Of a DNA stretch of 64,000 nucleotides, positions 13,745-25,333 are shown piece by piece. The notes below the pieces were generated by a model. That model was not told the origin of the DNA. It made no database searches and saw only the letters and a program-made list of their open reading frames with translations. This DNA comes from Epiperipatus broadwayi. Lineage: Eukaryota; Onychophora; Udeonychophora; Euonychophora; Peripatidae. Both the position numbers and the translations under genes were made by a program. Each line of letters begins with the position of its first letter. Positions within the stretch are counted from its first letter, which is position 1. Location: contig JAQFVV010000547.1 of NCBI GenBank assembly GCA_028023455.1, forward strand, positions 124,001 through 188,000, read 5' to 3'.

Positions 13745-14075
13745 ATAAATGTATATTACAATGGTTATACTACAATGCAAAAAGAAAAAAAATGTGTTTA
13801 ATAAAAACTCAGTGATTAAGTAATAAATATACAAACTGCCATTTATGTATGTGCATGTGTTACTTGAGAAATAAAATATAAATTGCCTAAAAGTTAAAAG
13901 AAAAATTAATATATGCACATTATTATTAAGAGAACAATAAATTACAATGTAAAAGAAGAAAGAAAAAGGCTCGATTTAGATAGTTAATCTCATAACAATC
14001 TGACATATTATAGAAATCATAATTTTGTGTTAAAAGATTGATCTTTTATAGCACATTTATCAGTTTTATTTACCA
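13745..14075 (+). repeat. Dispersed repeat family B, copy 1
   Basis: Blocks such as AATAAAAACTCA, CTGCCATTTATGTATGTG, AAATTGCCTAAAAGTTAAA and AATTACAATGTAAAAGAAG are matched in order at about 57820-58100. The homology suggests a transposon-derived repeat. In the second copy a CTGATGA/GCGAAA-type segment lies just upstream. Confidence 0.6.
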
Positions 14076-14244
14076 ATTTTAAGTTGTGTCTGCAAGAAGG
14101 CACTGAGATTTTAAAATCACATAATCAAATCACAAACAAGTGCATAAACTGGAAAGCAATAGTTAATCATTTATATCTATGCAAACGAAAAAAAAAAAAA
14201 ACTACATTAGTATGCATATTTTGTTCTATTTCAGGTAATTCTGG

Positions 14245-14246
<2 letters not shown>

Positions 14247-14319
<73 letters not shown>
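14247..14319. repeat. Compound microsatellite (AT)n-(AC)n
   Basis: A pure AT dinucleotide tract (about 14247-14307) is followed by an AC tract (14308-14319). The short reading frames through it are artefacts of the repeat. Confidence 0.97.
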
Positions 14320-14951
14320 AGGACAACAAGAACAGTAGCAGTTGCCACTCCCAATCATTATTATCTTCAGTTCTCAATTGATAATCAACTAAGAATGCTT
14401 TGGACCATTAAGTCATTATGAACTTCATAATTAATCATAATTACCGACAGATACTTATCATCTCAGGCATAAGTTACAAGTTATATGGTAATCTATAGTG
14501 AATTCCATCTCTGGCATGAATAAAGTTTTATGAAACTGCACATCCTGAACTTAAGAAAGTTAAATTTACCACATCCAAAATTTAAGCTATAAAAATGACT
14601 GCATCTCTTTAGAATATTATATATTTGAAAGTTGATTAAAATATCATGTACATTAGAATCACAAAATATCCGAAGAAGTTAAATCAGAAAGGATTCTGTC
14701 AATCAACTTTAAGGAATAATGGCTGCTAATAAAATTCCCATATGAGTAAAAACAAAAGGCTGGCACTGAAATTCAACATTTGATGAACCCATGTATAAGC
14801 TTTATTAACAATGTTTTATTAGACTGGAGATTATTCAGTAATGAATAATATTTCTGTGATGTAACTTTCACTACACCCCTCTCACACAAGATAGGGACAG
14901 GTTTCTATTCATTTATAACATCTTGCGGTGGGTTGTAATCATAAACACCCC

Positions 14952-14992
14952 CCAAGATGCACATTTTGTGCTGAACCAGCACTCATCAGTTA
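14952..14992 (-). ncRNA. Hammerhead-like ribozyme motif (degenerate)
   Basis: On the minus strand the order is core CTGATGA, then a perfect 6-bp stem II (GTGCTG/CAGCAC, loop GTT), then AAAA where GAAA is expected, then TGTGCATC. The last part offers a short stem III (ATG/CAT) and a C at the cleavage position. Stem I is weak. The change G to A at position 12 should impair catalysis, so this is probably a decayed motif. Confidence 0.5.
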
Positions 14993-15394
14993 CACCAGAC
15001 CACAATTTATTACATATATCTTTATCATTGTTCAATATATAGAGAGAGATAGCAAAAGACTACAATTTATTTGAAGTATCAAATGTGTTGTCCTCACAAA
15101 CTTTGACATAAATCACATAATGAAAGTATGTTAATAATTTTTATTAGTTATTTATTGGACTAGAGATTATTTAATAATGAATAATATTTCTGTATTGTAA
15201 CTTTCATTACACTACTTGCACATAAGGTAGGGACTGGTTTCTATCTATTTTTAACACCTTGTGGAAAATTAAAATCATAAACATATGCCACTCTCACACA
15301 AGATAGGCACTGGTTTCTGTCCACTTTTAACACCTTATGGAGGGTTGTAATTATAAACTCATGACCAAAGACATGTGAAAAAGATCTATGAACC

Positions 15395-15432
15395 CCAAGA
15401 TGCACATTTTGTGTTGAACCAACACTCATTAG
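15395..15432 (-). ncRNA. Hammerhead-like ribozyme motif (degenerate, second copy)
   Basis: This is the second copy of the motif at 14952-14992. The minus strand reads CTAATGA, stem II GTGTTG/CAACAC with loop GTT, AAAA, then TGTGCATC. Stem II has changed at paired positions in both arms (GTGCTG/CAGCAC to GTGTTG/CAACAC), which preserves pairing. The core G5 is lost, so catalysis is unlikely. Confidence 0.4.
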
Positions 15433-15592
15433 TATATAGATATCTTTATCATCTTTCAGTAGATAGATATCTTTATCATTGTTCAGTAGATAGATGTCTT
15501 TATTATTGTTCAGTAGATAGATAGATAGATATATAGATAGATGGATGGATGAATAGATAGATAGATGGATAGATAGATGGAGAAATAGATTG
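15424..15592. repeat. Minisatellite and GATA microsatellite
   Basis: Three tandem copies of a unit of about 30 bp (ATATCTTTATCATTGTTCAG, AGATAG) run into a GATA/GATG tetranucleotide array up to about 15592. Confidence 0.85.
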
Positions 15593-15741
15593 ATAACAAA
15601 TGACTACAGTTTATTTGATATGTGTCAAATGTGCTACCCTCACAACTTAATGGTGTTTTATCTTGGATTATTTCCATCATGTATTATTAATTAGTAAATA
15701 CTTTATTTAAATTTTCCAATTACATTCAACTGTTAGTAATA

Positions 15742-15784
15742 GTACACAGTTTGAGAGGTACTATTGTCCTTTTTTCTTCAGATG
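15742..15784 (-). ncRNA. Hammerhead-like motif, left arm
   Basis: The minus strand reads CTGAAGA (a core allowed because position 7 is variable). A decayed stem region ends CCTCTC, followed by AAACTGTGTAC in place of GAAA plus stem III. The 5' side of stem II has mutated to A-rich sequence, so folding is poor. Confidence 0.35.
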
Positions 15785-16256
15785 TTGCTCACCTGTTCAG
15801 TGACAGTACTAGCATAGGAATAGAACCTGGTTCCTTAGATTCTTGGAATATTGAATTTTAAGGTAATGCTCTAACCAACTGAGCCATCCTGCTAAAGGCA
15901 ACTTTTAATAGAAATTTCATATACTTATCTATGAGGTTCCTCCTGATGTGCTAAACATTTTTCTAAGAGTCATGTTGATTAGTGATTTCCATACACTATG
16001 TATAGTCCCAATAGGTTACCTGTCAATCTAGTGTCAGTGTACGTAATGTATGGAAACCACTAATCAACTTTGCTTTTAAGAAAAGGTGGAGAAATCAGAA
16101 AGAACCTCATAGATAAGTATATGAAATTTATACTGACTGTTGCCTTTGGCAGGATGGCTCAGTTGATTAGAGCATTACCTTAAAATTCAATATTCAAGAA
16201 TCTAAGGATCCAGGTTCAATTCCCATGCAAGTATTCACTGATCAAGCCAGCAATAA

Positions 16257-16298
16257 CCGAAGAAGAGAGGAGAATAATACCTCTCGAAATGTGCATAT
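16257..16298 (+). ncRNA. Hammerhead-like motif, right arm
   Basis: The order is CCGAAGA (core with U4 changed to C), one A, a perfect 6-bp stem GAGAGG/CCTCTC with a 9-nt loop, GAAA, then TGTGCATA. The GAAATGTGCAT block matches the motifs near 15.0 and 15.4 kb. The core change makes activity doubtful. Confidence 0.45.
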
Positions 16299-17629
16299 AC
16301 TAACTTGGGTGATATTACTAACAGTTGAGTATAATTGGAATATTTAAATAAAGTTAAGATTTTCTAAAGACATTCAGTACATAATATTAGATGATGGTAA
16401 TAGTCCAATATATAATTACTACATGTAAAATCTAATTTTTATCTGAGTGCAAATCCTAGGCAAGCACGATTTCATGTATATTGTTTATCACAAATTTTAA
16501 TTTACTATTGTAATTATTTAATGAACCATAAAATTATGTATTTAGCATTCCAGCTATGTTGTTTATCAATTATTTCAGTCTTTATGAAAATATATTTTAA
16601 TTTAATGATAAATCTGCTGTTATCTGCATTATTGATTAAAGGGGAGTTTGTTCATGGAAATGCATTTTTATGACTATTTTGTAAATATAATATGATTTTG
16701 TTAAAATAGTCTTTGAGTGTTGAATGAGAATTTTGTAAATAGTTTTTTTTTGTATTATTGTTATTATTAATTTTTTATTTTGTTAATAAAAAAAACAATT
16801 TTTTTTTTTGATACTTGGATCTTTATCTTGCCAACAGAATTCAATAACTGGAACATGTTAATATATATTATATATGTGTGTATTTTGTTACTTATATTAA
16901 TCGAAACCAATCGACTTAATTGATTCAATTTGTGAGTCCTTTGAAAAGAATTATTGTTTCTTTAAAATCAAAACTGGTTTAAATTATTCTGAAAACAATC
17001 AAACCTTAGTGTCATTTTGATCCGATTTAAGGAAGAAGAAGAAGCAGAATATAATTTTTATATAGTTTGAGTTTTTTTATAAAAATTTAACTTTTATATA
17101 ATTTATCAAGTTAACTTTAAATATGAGTTAACCATTATTTCTCTACACTTGTATAGAAAATCTAATTCTTATATAAATCGAACTAATATGTACATATTAT
17201 AGATTGACTTTTTTAACCAGACAATTAGCTAACTCTCATCTCACTTTCTCATTCTTCTGCATAATTTACCACTCAGTGTGGGATCGTATTAGCAGGTAAA
17301 CCTTAATTTATAGTTCTCCTAATTTGAAAGTCCATTATGAGACCAAATACATTTTTATACCTGGGAGAAAAGAAAATCTAAATAGTTCTATATAAATCAA
17401 ATAAATTTGAAACTCAAAAGAGTAAATAATAAATTTATAAAAAAATAACTATTCATTACGTACAGAATTGGAAGGAAAGATAAGAAACAAAATGCAACAT
17501 TAAGAAGAGGAAAGTTATAAAAAAATAATTTAATCTAGATTTTTTATACCCTTTATACCAGAATTATATTAATATTAGAGATATATAAGATAGGAAATAG
17601 ATGATTCAATAAAGCTAATGATTCAAGAC

Positions 17630-17965
17630 TGATAAAGAAATCAATTCAAAATGATTTTGAGATATTGTTATAATAAGTGATAAATTCTGAAGGTGAAAAA
17701 AAACTTAGTGCTGATGAATTTCAATACCTTGGTCAAAGCTATATACAAAAAGAAAGATAAAAATGGGACATTAAATGAATAGCTAGCCACATTTATAAAG
17801 AAATCAATTCAAAATGATTTTGAGATATTGTTATAATAAGTGATAAATTCAGAAAGTGAAAATAAACTTAGTGCTGATGAATTTCAATACCTTGCTCAAA
17901 GTTATATACAAAAAGAAAGATAAAAATGGGGACATTAAATGAATAGCTAGCCACATTTATGAACA
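17630..17965 (+). pseudogene. Tandemly duplicated LINE remnant
   Basis: Two direct copies of about 165-170 bp start at about 17634 and 17799 and are nearly identical (AAGAAATCAATTCAAAATGA through CTAGCCACATTTAT). In one frame each reads KLSADEFQYLGQSY followed by IASHIYK. This resembles the 'eFkYLGs......EI..RIa.A' segment downstream of the RT in RTE-like LINEs. Stops break it. The duplication is a later local event. Confidence 0.6.
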
Positions 17966-17969
17966 AAAT

Positions 17970-19640
17970 AGAGTGAATATAGCAATAAGTGGAAGATAAT
18001 AAGGAAATAGATGCACTAAAAAAAAAGGGAATGAAGACAAAGAATGAAAAACAAACAAGAAAAAGAAATGTTAAATTAAATGAAGTAAGATTAATAAAAT
18101 AAAGACAAAAAGAGAATATAGTGAAAAGAAAATGAAAGCAATATTATAGGAAATCAATTAAATAAAACAAAATGAAAAGAAATGGCAAGCCAAGGGAAAT
18201 AAGATAAATAAAAGGAGAATGAGATAAATTAGAAATCTAGAGGAAGAAGAAATGTTAAATCAAATGAACAAAATAAATAATGATCAGAAAATAAAAGCAA
18301 TATGAAAATGGAACAAAATATAGAAAAAATGAGAAATGGTAGATTTTAAAAAGAATAAAGAGTGAGAACCAAAAATAGATACAAAAGCTATGAAAGAATT
18401 TAAATAGGACATAGGCATTCTTTATGAACCACAATATATGAATTTTGATAAAATGCAATTAAAAGATGGTCGTGTATGGCAGATATTTATGAAAATCTTG
18501 AGTAAAACATTGTCATTTTAAAAAGTGAAGTCAGCTACTGTATTAAAATTAAAGTGAAAGAAGAAATTGATTCTGTCTATTAGTATTTTATTTTTGACAA
18601 TAAATCATTGGGAACCAGCAGTAAACAGTCTGATTACAGCATTCAGAGGGAATGCAATCCATTTAGTATCAAATAATATTTTGAAATGGCAAAAAAGAGT
18701 GGGAAAGCTATAAATGAATAAACACTCTTAATGTCTAAGGAAATCATATATATCTAGTTAAGAAGTGGGAAAAGCACAAGGCGTTGCTTAAAGGAATGAG
18801 AATTTTAAGAGATATAAAACTTGGATTTATCATATTACCAGCCTGGTACATAACTATACAGATCACACTATGGTAGCTTGGATAATGCATATGGGCAAAA
18901 CCTAATTCAAATTACAAGAAAATTAATAACTTAAAATTATAGATTTCACTCTTGAAGATTGAGCTACAAAACAATATGCTAGAGTTAATTACTTCTTGAT
19001 CAAATATTACAAGCCAGATAAATGTTCCTCCTATAAACATTTCAAACTCTGATTTACAAAAAATTGAGGATAAAAATCATTCAAAATCTTAATTATTGAA
19101 AATGGCATAATGATAAGATTTTAGGGGGGAAAAGAAGATAATTTACTAAACCAAAATTATAGATTATTTGCGGAAATTTATTGTTGATAAACTGAAGGTT
19201 ATGTGTGTGTGTGTGTTCGTTGTTCCTTATTTTTAATATCTTTTATTGAGTAAAAAGATATAAAAAAAATTCTTGAATAAGATTCTAAATTCATTTAGTT
19301 GTCAAAATAATATATGTTGAAGATGCAAGTTATTCTTCACTTGCAGGAGAATTTTTGCAATTCAAGATAAAACTACCAGATATCTCATCTAATGGTCATT
19401 TATTACTAAAGCTTAGAATTAATAGCTCTGTTGAGTATAGTGAAACAGTGGATGTTTTTTTTTTTTTTGTATAATGCATTTTTAAAGAGGAAAATCTTGT
19501 TTGAAATTAAGTATCATCAAAATGATAAAGATTTTTTTTTATCCCAAGTACAATCACAAAATAATAAATTCTATACACATTTTGAATAAAACAACGAATA
19601 ATTAGTTTATATATGTATAATATTTTGTAAAATATTAAGC
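17970..19640. other. Purine-rich and AT-rich intron, nothing identified
   Basis: From 17990 to 18400 the plus strand is strongly purine-rich (A/G with AAATGA and GAAAAA words), possibly a decayed low-complexity tract. A GT run lies at 19202-19214. No gene or element was recognised. Confidence 0.4.
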
Positions 19641-20318
19641 TTTACAGCAGCGGTGTGCAACCTGTGAGTCATGACACCTCAAGGAGCACAGAAAAATTAT
19701 TGGAAGGGGGGACGGGGCTGAAAATTCTGAGAAATTTGCCAGATAATAAATCTTTAATTAAAAAAACAAAAAAAAACTAAACACCATTAAAAAATACATG
19801 AAAACTGTTTAACTCTTTAATGTATGTCTGACCACTTTTGTGTCTAAACACTTCCCCTTTTATTCCAGTCCACTTTATACAAACAACATATATTGCTTTT
19901 ATTTTTCTTGTTCACTCTCAGAGTTTTGTTCTTTGTGCTATTATCCTCCTAACATTGATACATTATAGTACGTTGTTGAATGTACACATTTTTTAAAACA
20001 GGCTATAAAAAAGTTGTAATTGATATAAATCAGCAGATACTAACCAAGTATTATTATACATTTTTTGTTAATAATAAGGGATTTGAATTTAGTCCCTTAA
20101 TTTCATTAAGTTTATTATAGAGAATATAATTATATTTGAATATTTTTTTGTTAATATATAGTTTTTTCAAAGATCTTATATCAAATTCCATATAGTGAAA
20201 TATAATATAAAGATATATATTTAATATAGGGAGCCTACCAATAGCTCAAATAAGCTCTTATTTAATAAGTGCATGCAGTAAGAGAAAATATTTAAAATCC
20301 CTATCTAGAATATTCTTA

Positions 20319-20366
20319 TCTCCAGAACAATTGGTTTCAAGCTTATGGCTCACCTCAGTGAGGAGT
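20319..20366 (-). ncRNA. Degenerate hammerhead motif, unit 1
   Basis: The minus strand reads CTCCTCA, core CTGAGGT (expected CTGANGA), stem II GAGC/GCTT, GAA, a short stem III, a C at the cleavage position, then TGGAGA for stem I. The A9 to T change removes a conserved core base, so it is probably inactive. Confidence 0.5.
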
Positions 20367-20736
20367 AAGAACATTCAGACACTGGATCTAAAATATCAAC
20401 TCAAAACTCATCACTTATTTAATATGAAACTATTGAGAAGAAAATCTGAAATTTTCAGATGCAAAAATGTCTTTAAATCCAGCTATCTAATTGAAATGGC
20501 TATATGGGACTGAACCAAATTCAGATGTACCATATATTAATAGTCTCAGCATCGCCAAAGCCTTAAAGACAAAATTATAATAATCAATAAAACAAGTCAT
20601 ATATAATGTGACATTGCTTTTAAAAGCTTGTATTTACAAATATATAATATAGGGAGTGTACTAATAGCTAAACAAGCTCTTATTTAATAAGTGCGGTAAG
20701 AGAAAATATTTAAAATCTCTATCTAGAATATTCTTG

Positions 20737-20784
20737 TCCCCAGACCAATTGGTTTCAAGCTTATGGCTCACTTCAGTGAGGAGT
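20737..20784 (-). ncRNA. Degenerate hammerhead motif, unit 2
   Basis: Better preserved in the stems than unit 1: stem I TCCTCA/TGGGGA (6 bp with one wobble), stem II GAGC/GCTT, GAA, stem III ACC/GGT with loop AATT, cleavage triplet GTC. The core reads CTGAAGT, so G8 is kept but A9 is T. Confidence 0.5.
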
Positions 20785-20895
20785 TAAAACATTCAGACAC
20801 TAGATCTAAAATATCAATTCAAAACATAGCTGGATTTAAAGACATTTTTGTGTCTTTTGAGTTGATATTTTAGATCTAGTGTCTGAATGTTTTAG

Positions 20896-20942
20896 CTCCT
20901 CACTGAGGTGAGCCATAAGCTCAAAGCCAATTGGCATGTGGA
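20896..20942 (+). ncRNA. Degenerate hammerhead motif, inverted copy
   Basis: The plus strand reads CTCCTCA, CTGAGGT, stem II GAGC/GCTC, then AAAGCC where GAAACC is expected. This is the most decayed of the three copies in this element. Confidence 0.4.
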
Positions 20943-21485
20943 TAAGAGTATTCTAGATAGAGATTTTAAATATTTTCTCTTACCGTACTTATTAAATAAG
21001 AGCTTGTTTGAGCTATTGGTATGTTCCACATATTACATATTTGTAAATACAAGCTTTTAAAAGGACTGTCATGTTATATATGACTTGCTTTGTTGATTAG
21101 ATATATATTTGTATGTGGTGCAATGACTTTTATTTTTACTATCCTTCTATGTTTATAATATGATGGTAACATCATATAATGGGTCAAGTAAAATTTCAGC
21201 CTGAATATAGGCATGCAAATGTAAAGAGGCTGCATACCATTGTTTTATAGTATTTGCATAACTGTTGGAATTAATTAATCAACTTTATTAGAATTTCTAA
21301 ACTTTGGTGTCCATTTTTTTTTTTTTCATGCCGGTATTTAACTGATACTCAAAAAATGCTGTAAAATATTTATTTTTGAAATGAAAAGTCATTTAATAAA
21401 TACTTTTTAATTTAATTAAGTAAATTACATCACTCACAAACAGACATTTTTATTTGCCATAGCACAAAAAAACTATTTTCAAATT

Positions 21486-23660
21486 TTTTTTTTTTTTTTT
21501 AAATAGAATTTATTGGCCAATTAGAAATACAATGTTTTTTTTATGGATATCCAGCATTGTTATCTATGGTTAATCTTGGGTTTAAACCTCCAGTGATACC
21601 TGGTTGAGCTTGAGGCTACAAGGGGTTGTTCATAATTGAGAATTCTTGGATTTTTTTGGGGTGGAATGTTCCAGTTTTAGGCAACTGGTAAATTGCCCAG
21701 GTATCATTAAATATTTCCATGGAAGCTACTATTTGGTCTTTTGTCTTAATTTTCTCTATGATTACAAAATATAGAGATTAAATCACAATTATTATTTTTG
21801 AAGATTAATTGACATCATAATAACCAGATGGCAAAAAAGAGGAAAATTGCGATTCTTTTTACAGGGAAGTGTCCTTTTATTCTAGTGGCTTTAATTGAAA
21901 AAAAATTCCTTAGGATTAACTTTGGTACAAGCTGTGATAAATTTTCTAATAGGGTTCAAATATTGACGTGTATGAAGGACATGTTCAATGGTCTCTTCTT
22001 CATGTTTGCAAAGTTGACATGTCGAATCAATTTTTTGATTAAAACCCTCTGCACAACCAGAAAATGATTTGTTGGCAGCACAGTGAGATTTAATTTAATT
22101 ATGAAGTCTAAATATTTGGATTCCATATGCCAGTATCTAAACTTTTTATGATCTTTTTATTGTAATTCCCAGGGCAGGTGGGGGATAGGGCATAAGCATT
22201 CCAATAGGTGATTTTTTTAAATGGGATAGGAGAGATTTGTGTTGCCTTTTTAACATAGTCCCACATAGGATTGAGCCATTTACTTTTAAATGGTGGAGGA
22301 GTGTCCATAGGGTTCACTAGTGGGGAAAATTGATTGTTTGGAAGCATATAATTTAAGGATTGATCATGTTAATTGTTGTCTGTAAATAAAAGGTAGAGAC
22401 CAAGTGGAGGGCCAAGCCATTAATCTCTTTAGGCCTCTGAACTTTATGCAAGCTTATCGCTATTGTTTTACCTCTCCACATTAGCCTTGAGCAAAATGAA
22501 TTTATTTTATTCTGGAAGCTTTTGGTGGGACAAAAGGCAGGTACGTAATAATTTATACATGGGAAAAACAACATGTTTAAAAGGGAGGTTTTCCCCAGAA
22601 GGGACAAGTATATTCTAGAGAGAGAGAGTCCACTACTTTTTTGGTGGAGGTAAGAATCGACTCTTGAAGGTCATGTCTGATAGCGGAAGGTAACTTGAAA
22701 AAGTTGAACCCAAGAAATTTCTGGGGTTCCACTGTAAAAAAGAGAGGGAACCTTTTTTCCCAAACAGATGTTCCAGGTTGCTGATTTTTGTGGATTGACT
22801 TTCAAACCATAATTTTGTGAGTAATTTTTGATGATTTTTTGCAGTGATGCAAGGTATTTCTTCCCTGGGAGGAAGATGATCACATCATCCATAAAGGAAA
22901 TATGGATTTCCTCCCCTAGAGCTGGGACAAAAATTCGAGGTATTTTTAGTTCTGTCTTAATAGAGGATTTAAGTAAGCAATGAAATAGAGGGAACTAAGG
23001 GGTGATCTCTGGGAAATAGATAGATGAGGCCTAAAACCTGTCAAAAGTCATCCATTTAGTGATATGAAAATAGATCTATTGAAAATTAAATTTCCATTGA
23101 TTCTAATATGTACATCTTGAATGAGAGTATTGGTGGAGAGTCTGGAAAAGAATGGAGGGCTTAACTGAGTCGAATGCTGAGGAAAAGTCTTAACTGGACT
23201 GGAATTGGCCTGGTTTTTCTGGAATTTCTAGTATATACCGCAAGTAGTAAGAATTTAGATATTGCTTGATTTGTTGAGATTCCCTTCCTTGCAAATTGGG
23301 AGGTGGAAATGTTTTGGAGTATTTGATGTTGTATTTTATCTTTTACTATTGATTTTATTGTTTTAATTGAAAGGGGAATCATGGAAATGGGCCGCAAATT
23401 GGTTAATTCATATGGGATTATTTTTTTCTTGAGTAAGAGAAGCAATGAAGTAGGGTATAGATCATTGACATTGCAGAAGTCTCCAGCTAGAACATCTATC
23501 ATTCCAAGAATTATTGGTGTGGTAAAATGACCTAGATGTATAAGGACAAACTTTGGAATACCATGCAGACCAGAGTGTATAAATTGGGAAAGATATTTCT
23601 TATTTACGATTTTTGTTAGGCTTTTATAAGATTAATCTAATAAATTGATTTTTTTGCCCC
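21486..23660 (-). pseudogene. L1/Tx1-like LINE, 5'-truncated and broken
   Basis: On the minus strand the order is as follows. Around 23400 is NLRPISMIPLSIKTI, RT motif '(N)YRPISL'. Around 22960-22880 is PLFHCLLKSSIK then FMDDVIIF, the catalytic YXDD box with F for Y. Next is NYGLKVNPQKSA, and around 22600-22450 are LMWRGKTIAI and PKEINGLAL, like the 'W.gk...pk..GGL' thumb region of L1/Tx1. Around 22060-21960 is STCQLCKHEEETIEHVLH, the C-terminal C..C...ET..H motif. The T-run at about 21486-21500 is the complement of a poly(A) tail. Several frameshifts divide it. The 5' end near 23660 is uncertain. Confidence 0.8.
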
Positions 23661-23669
23661 TAAAATATA

Positions 23670-25330
23670 TTTAAATATATGTGATTTTTTTAAATATAAA
23701 ATATAGAACCATATTTATATCAGAACTTTGTTTCTCATAGTAGACCTATTGATTTATTTTTTAGAATGTTGGATTGATAGCTGAGATCACAAATACTGTC
23801 TATTAAAAATACAAGTTAAAAATAAAAATTGAAAAATATTAAACATTATGGAAAAATATACTTAATTAATGGTTTATCAATTTATTTTTTAATCATAAGG
23901 AAATATATATATATTTAAGTTTTCATAGTTAATATTCTTTATGGTTAGCTAATGATTAATTAGCAAATTTTATTTTAATTTTTTAATTACAAATGTATAT
24001 TCATTCGTATGTAATTTTTTAAAATAGGATGATTTACATTTTAATATATTCAAAGTGATATGGAAAGAAAAAATAATTAAAATATCTTCTTTAAAGAAAA
24101 CTTTCTAATAGTTTTAAGGTAGATTTTGTTTTTTACTTTTTTGCCAGATTTGAATTATTAATATAAGTTTTTAAAGAAAAGTTCTGAAACCCATAAGACA
24201 TTTTGCTTAGCTATTACTTTTTATTTTGAAAATTATTATAAATACATTGACTTAAATTTTATTTACGAATAGATCTAATTTATGTTAGACACTATGTAAA
24301 AAATCTTTCTGTATATGACAAACATCTCACAATTAACTTTTTTTTTAGAATTTGTCACGAAACATATATGTGTGTATGTGTTTGTGCATTTTTACTATTT
24401 TCTATTATTAAAAACTTAATTCAAATGTTAATATTTATCTATGTTCAAACAAATAAATAATTATATGTATGTACTCATATTATTACTTATAAATATACAG
24501 ATATTTTTTATTTTATTACACGCTTTCTGTTATATTGTTTTTTCAAAAAAAAAATCATCTTTGGCACAATATAAATTCTAAATATATTTTCTAATATCCC
24601 TAAACAGTTCTCTTTCTGATCGTTTCTCCTTTAAAAGAGCTAAGTTAGTCTCTTGATAGTTGCTAAAAAGTAGCTTATGTCAAAAAAAGTCTTAGAAATA
24701 TTTTATATATTGATAAAAACGACAACAAAACATTGACATCAGATTATAACTAAGTTCATATAATATTGAAGTGCTTTTGAAAATAAATCCGGCAAAAATA
24801 GTTGAAATTATTATTATTATTTTTTATCACAAGATATTTTTTAATCAAATACCCTTGGAAAATTTTGTAATGTTTTTTTAAAGCAATAAAAAAATATACA
24901 GTATTATTTTATTCATTAATAAAAATATAAACAAAATTTATAATATTAAGTTTGTTCACTGCATTTTATATTAAAAATTATTAAGATAATAGTAATCTAG
25001 AAACCAATTTTATTTTAATCAAAAAAAGTAAATCTTAACAGATTTCAATAACACTATAATTTATTAAGATTTAATCTAGAAATGTATAATTCCTAATGCA
25101 GTCTTAATGTCAGTATAGAATTTTTAAATAGATATATAAATATCATTAATATCTATTTATTTATTTCTTCAGCTAATATTTATATAACAATCTCTAGCCT
25201 AATAAAATAGTTATTAATAACATTGTTATATTCATCCAAAAGTTGTTAAAGTAACATTAAGGTTGAGCAGGGATTAAGTAATGAAGATTAAGTAATAAAG
25301 TTGAATGTATTTCAGAGGATGTGATGTTCT
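23670..25330. other. AT-rich intron, nothing identified
   Basis: Read on both strands; only A/T runs and short TA tracts are seen. No coding similarity, RNA gene or inverted repeat was recognised. Confidence 0.45.
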
Positions 25331-25333
25331 TGG

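Larger units (their letters stand above)
14810..15650 (-). repeat. Partial direct duplication carrying hammerhead-like motifs
   Basis: Two related stretches, about 14810-15110 and 15140-15650, share GAATAATATTTCTGT, GTAGGGAC.GGTTTCTAT, CCCCAAGATGCACATTTTGTG and ACTACA.TTTATTTGA. The second copy has an extra internal repeat of the AC.GGTTTCTGTCC block. Each copy carries one hammerhead-like hairpin in the same minus orientation (listed separately). The family is not recognised; the motif suggests Penelope-like or retrozyme ancestry. Confidence 0.6.
15700..16353. mobile_element. Head-to-head pair of tRNA-headed elements with hammerhead-like tails
   Basis: Left arm (about 15700-16002) and right arm (about 16040-16353) are diverged inverted copies around a spacer of about 37 bp. 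In the right arm, reading outward, there is a tRNA-like head with A box TGGCTCAGTTGATTAGAGC (near 16155) and B box GGTTCAATTCC (near 16213). Next comes a hammerhead-like hairpin (16257-16298), then a tail ending TTTAAATAAAG. The left arm has the same parts on the minus strand, with B-box complement near 15828 and hammerhead-like motif at 15742-15784. The 5' ends meet in the centre and the 3' ends point outward, as in the Penelope-like palindrome at 39-40.5 kb. This looks like a SINE whose tail comes from a Penelope-like or retrozyme element. That interpretation is inferred. Confidence 0.65.
20223..21099. mobile_element. Retrozyme/Penelope-type tandem plus inverted repeat, nested in hAT
   Basis: Unit 1 (about 20225-20645) and partial unit 2 (about 20646-20840) are direct copies with a period of about 421 bp, both starting AATATAGGGAG. 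An inverted copy (about 20850-21099) follows. Flanking GATATATATTT is identical at 20212-20222 and 21100-21110 and is a candidate 11-bp target-site duplication (low-complexity, so not decisive). Each unit carries one hammerhead-like motif pointing outward. The layout is the same as the 47-kb element, and blocks such as GCTATATGGG and TTTCAAGCT are shared with it, so the two are probably distant relatives. Confidence 0.7.
19648..21242. mobile_element. hAT MITE (SPIN/Charlie-like end), interrupted by a later insertion
   Basis: Termini CAGCGGTGTGCAACCTGTGA (19648) and the complement of CAATGGTATGCAGCC (ending 21242) form imperfect inverted repeats of the hAT type CAG.GGT..CAACC. Flanking octamers ctttacag (19640-19647) and ttttatag (21243-21250) match at 6 of 8, consistent with an old duplication. 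The interior contains a separate 877-bp element (20223-21099), so the original MITE was about 0.7 kb. Confidence 0.7.

Noticed and set aside
15420-15600. CRISPR-like array from regularly spaced GATAG words
   Set aside because: It is a eukaryotic minisatellite grading into GATA repeats. Spacers are not unique.
19305-19360. TTGAAGATGCAAG...CTTGCAGGAGAA as a hammerhead
   Set aside because: A 5-bp stem can form, but extra bases separate it from GAA and there is no stem I.
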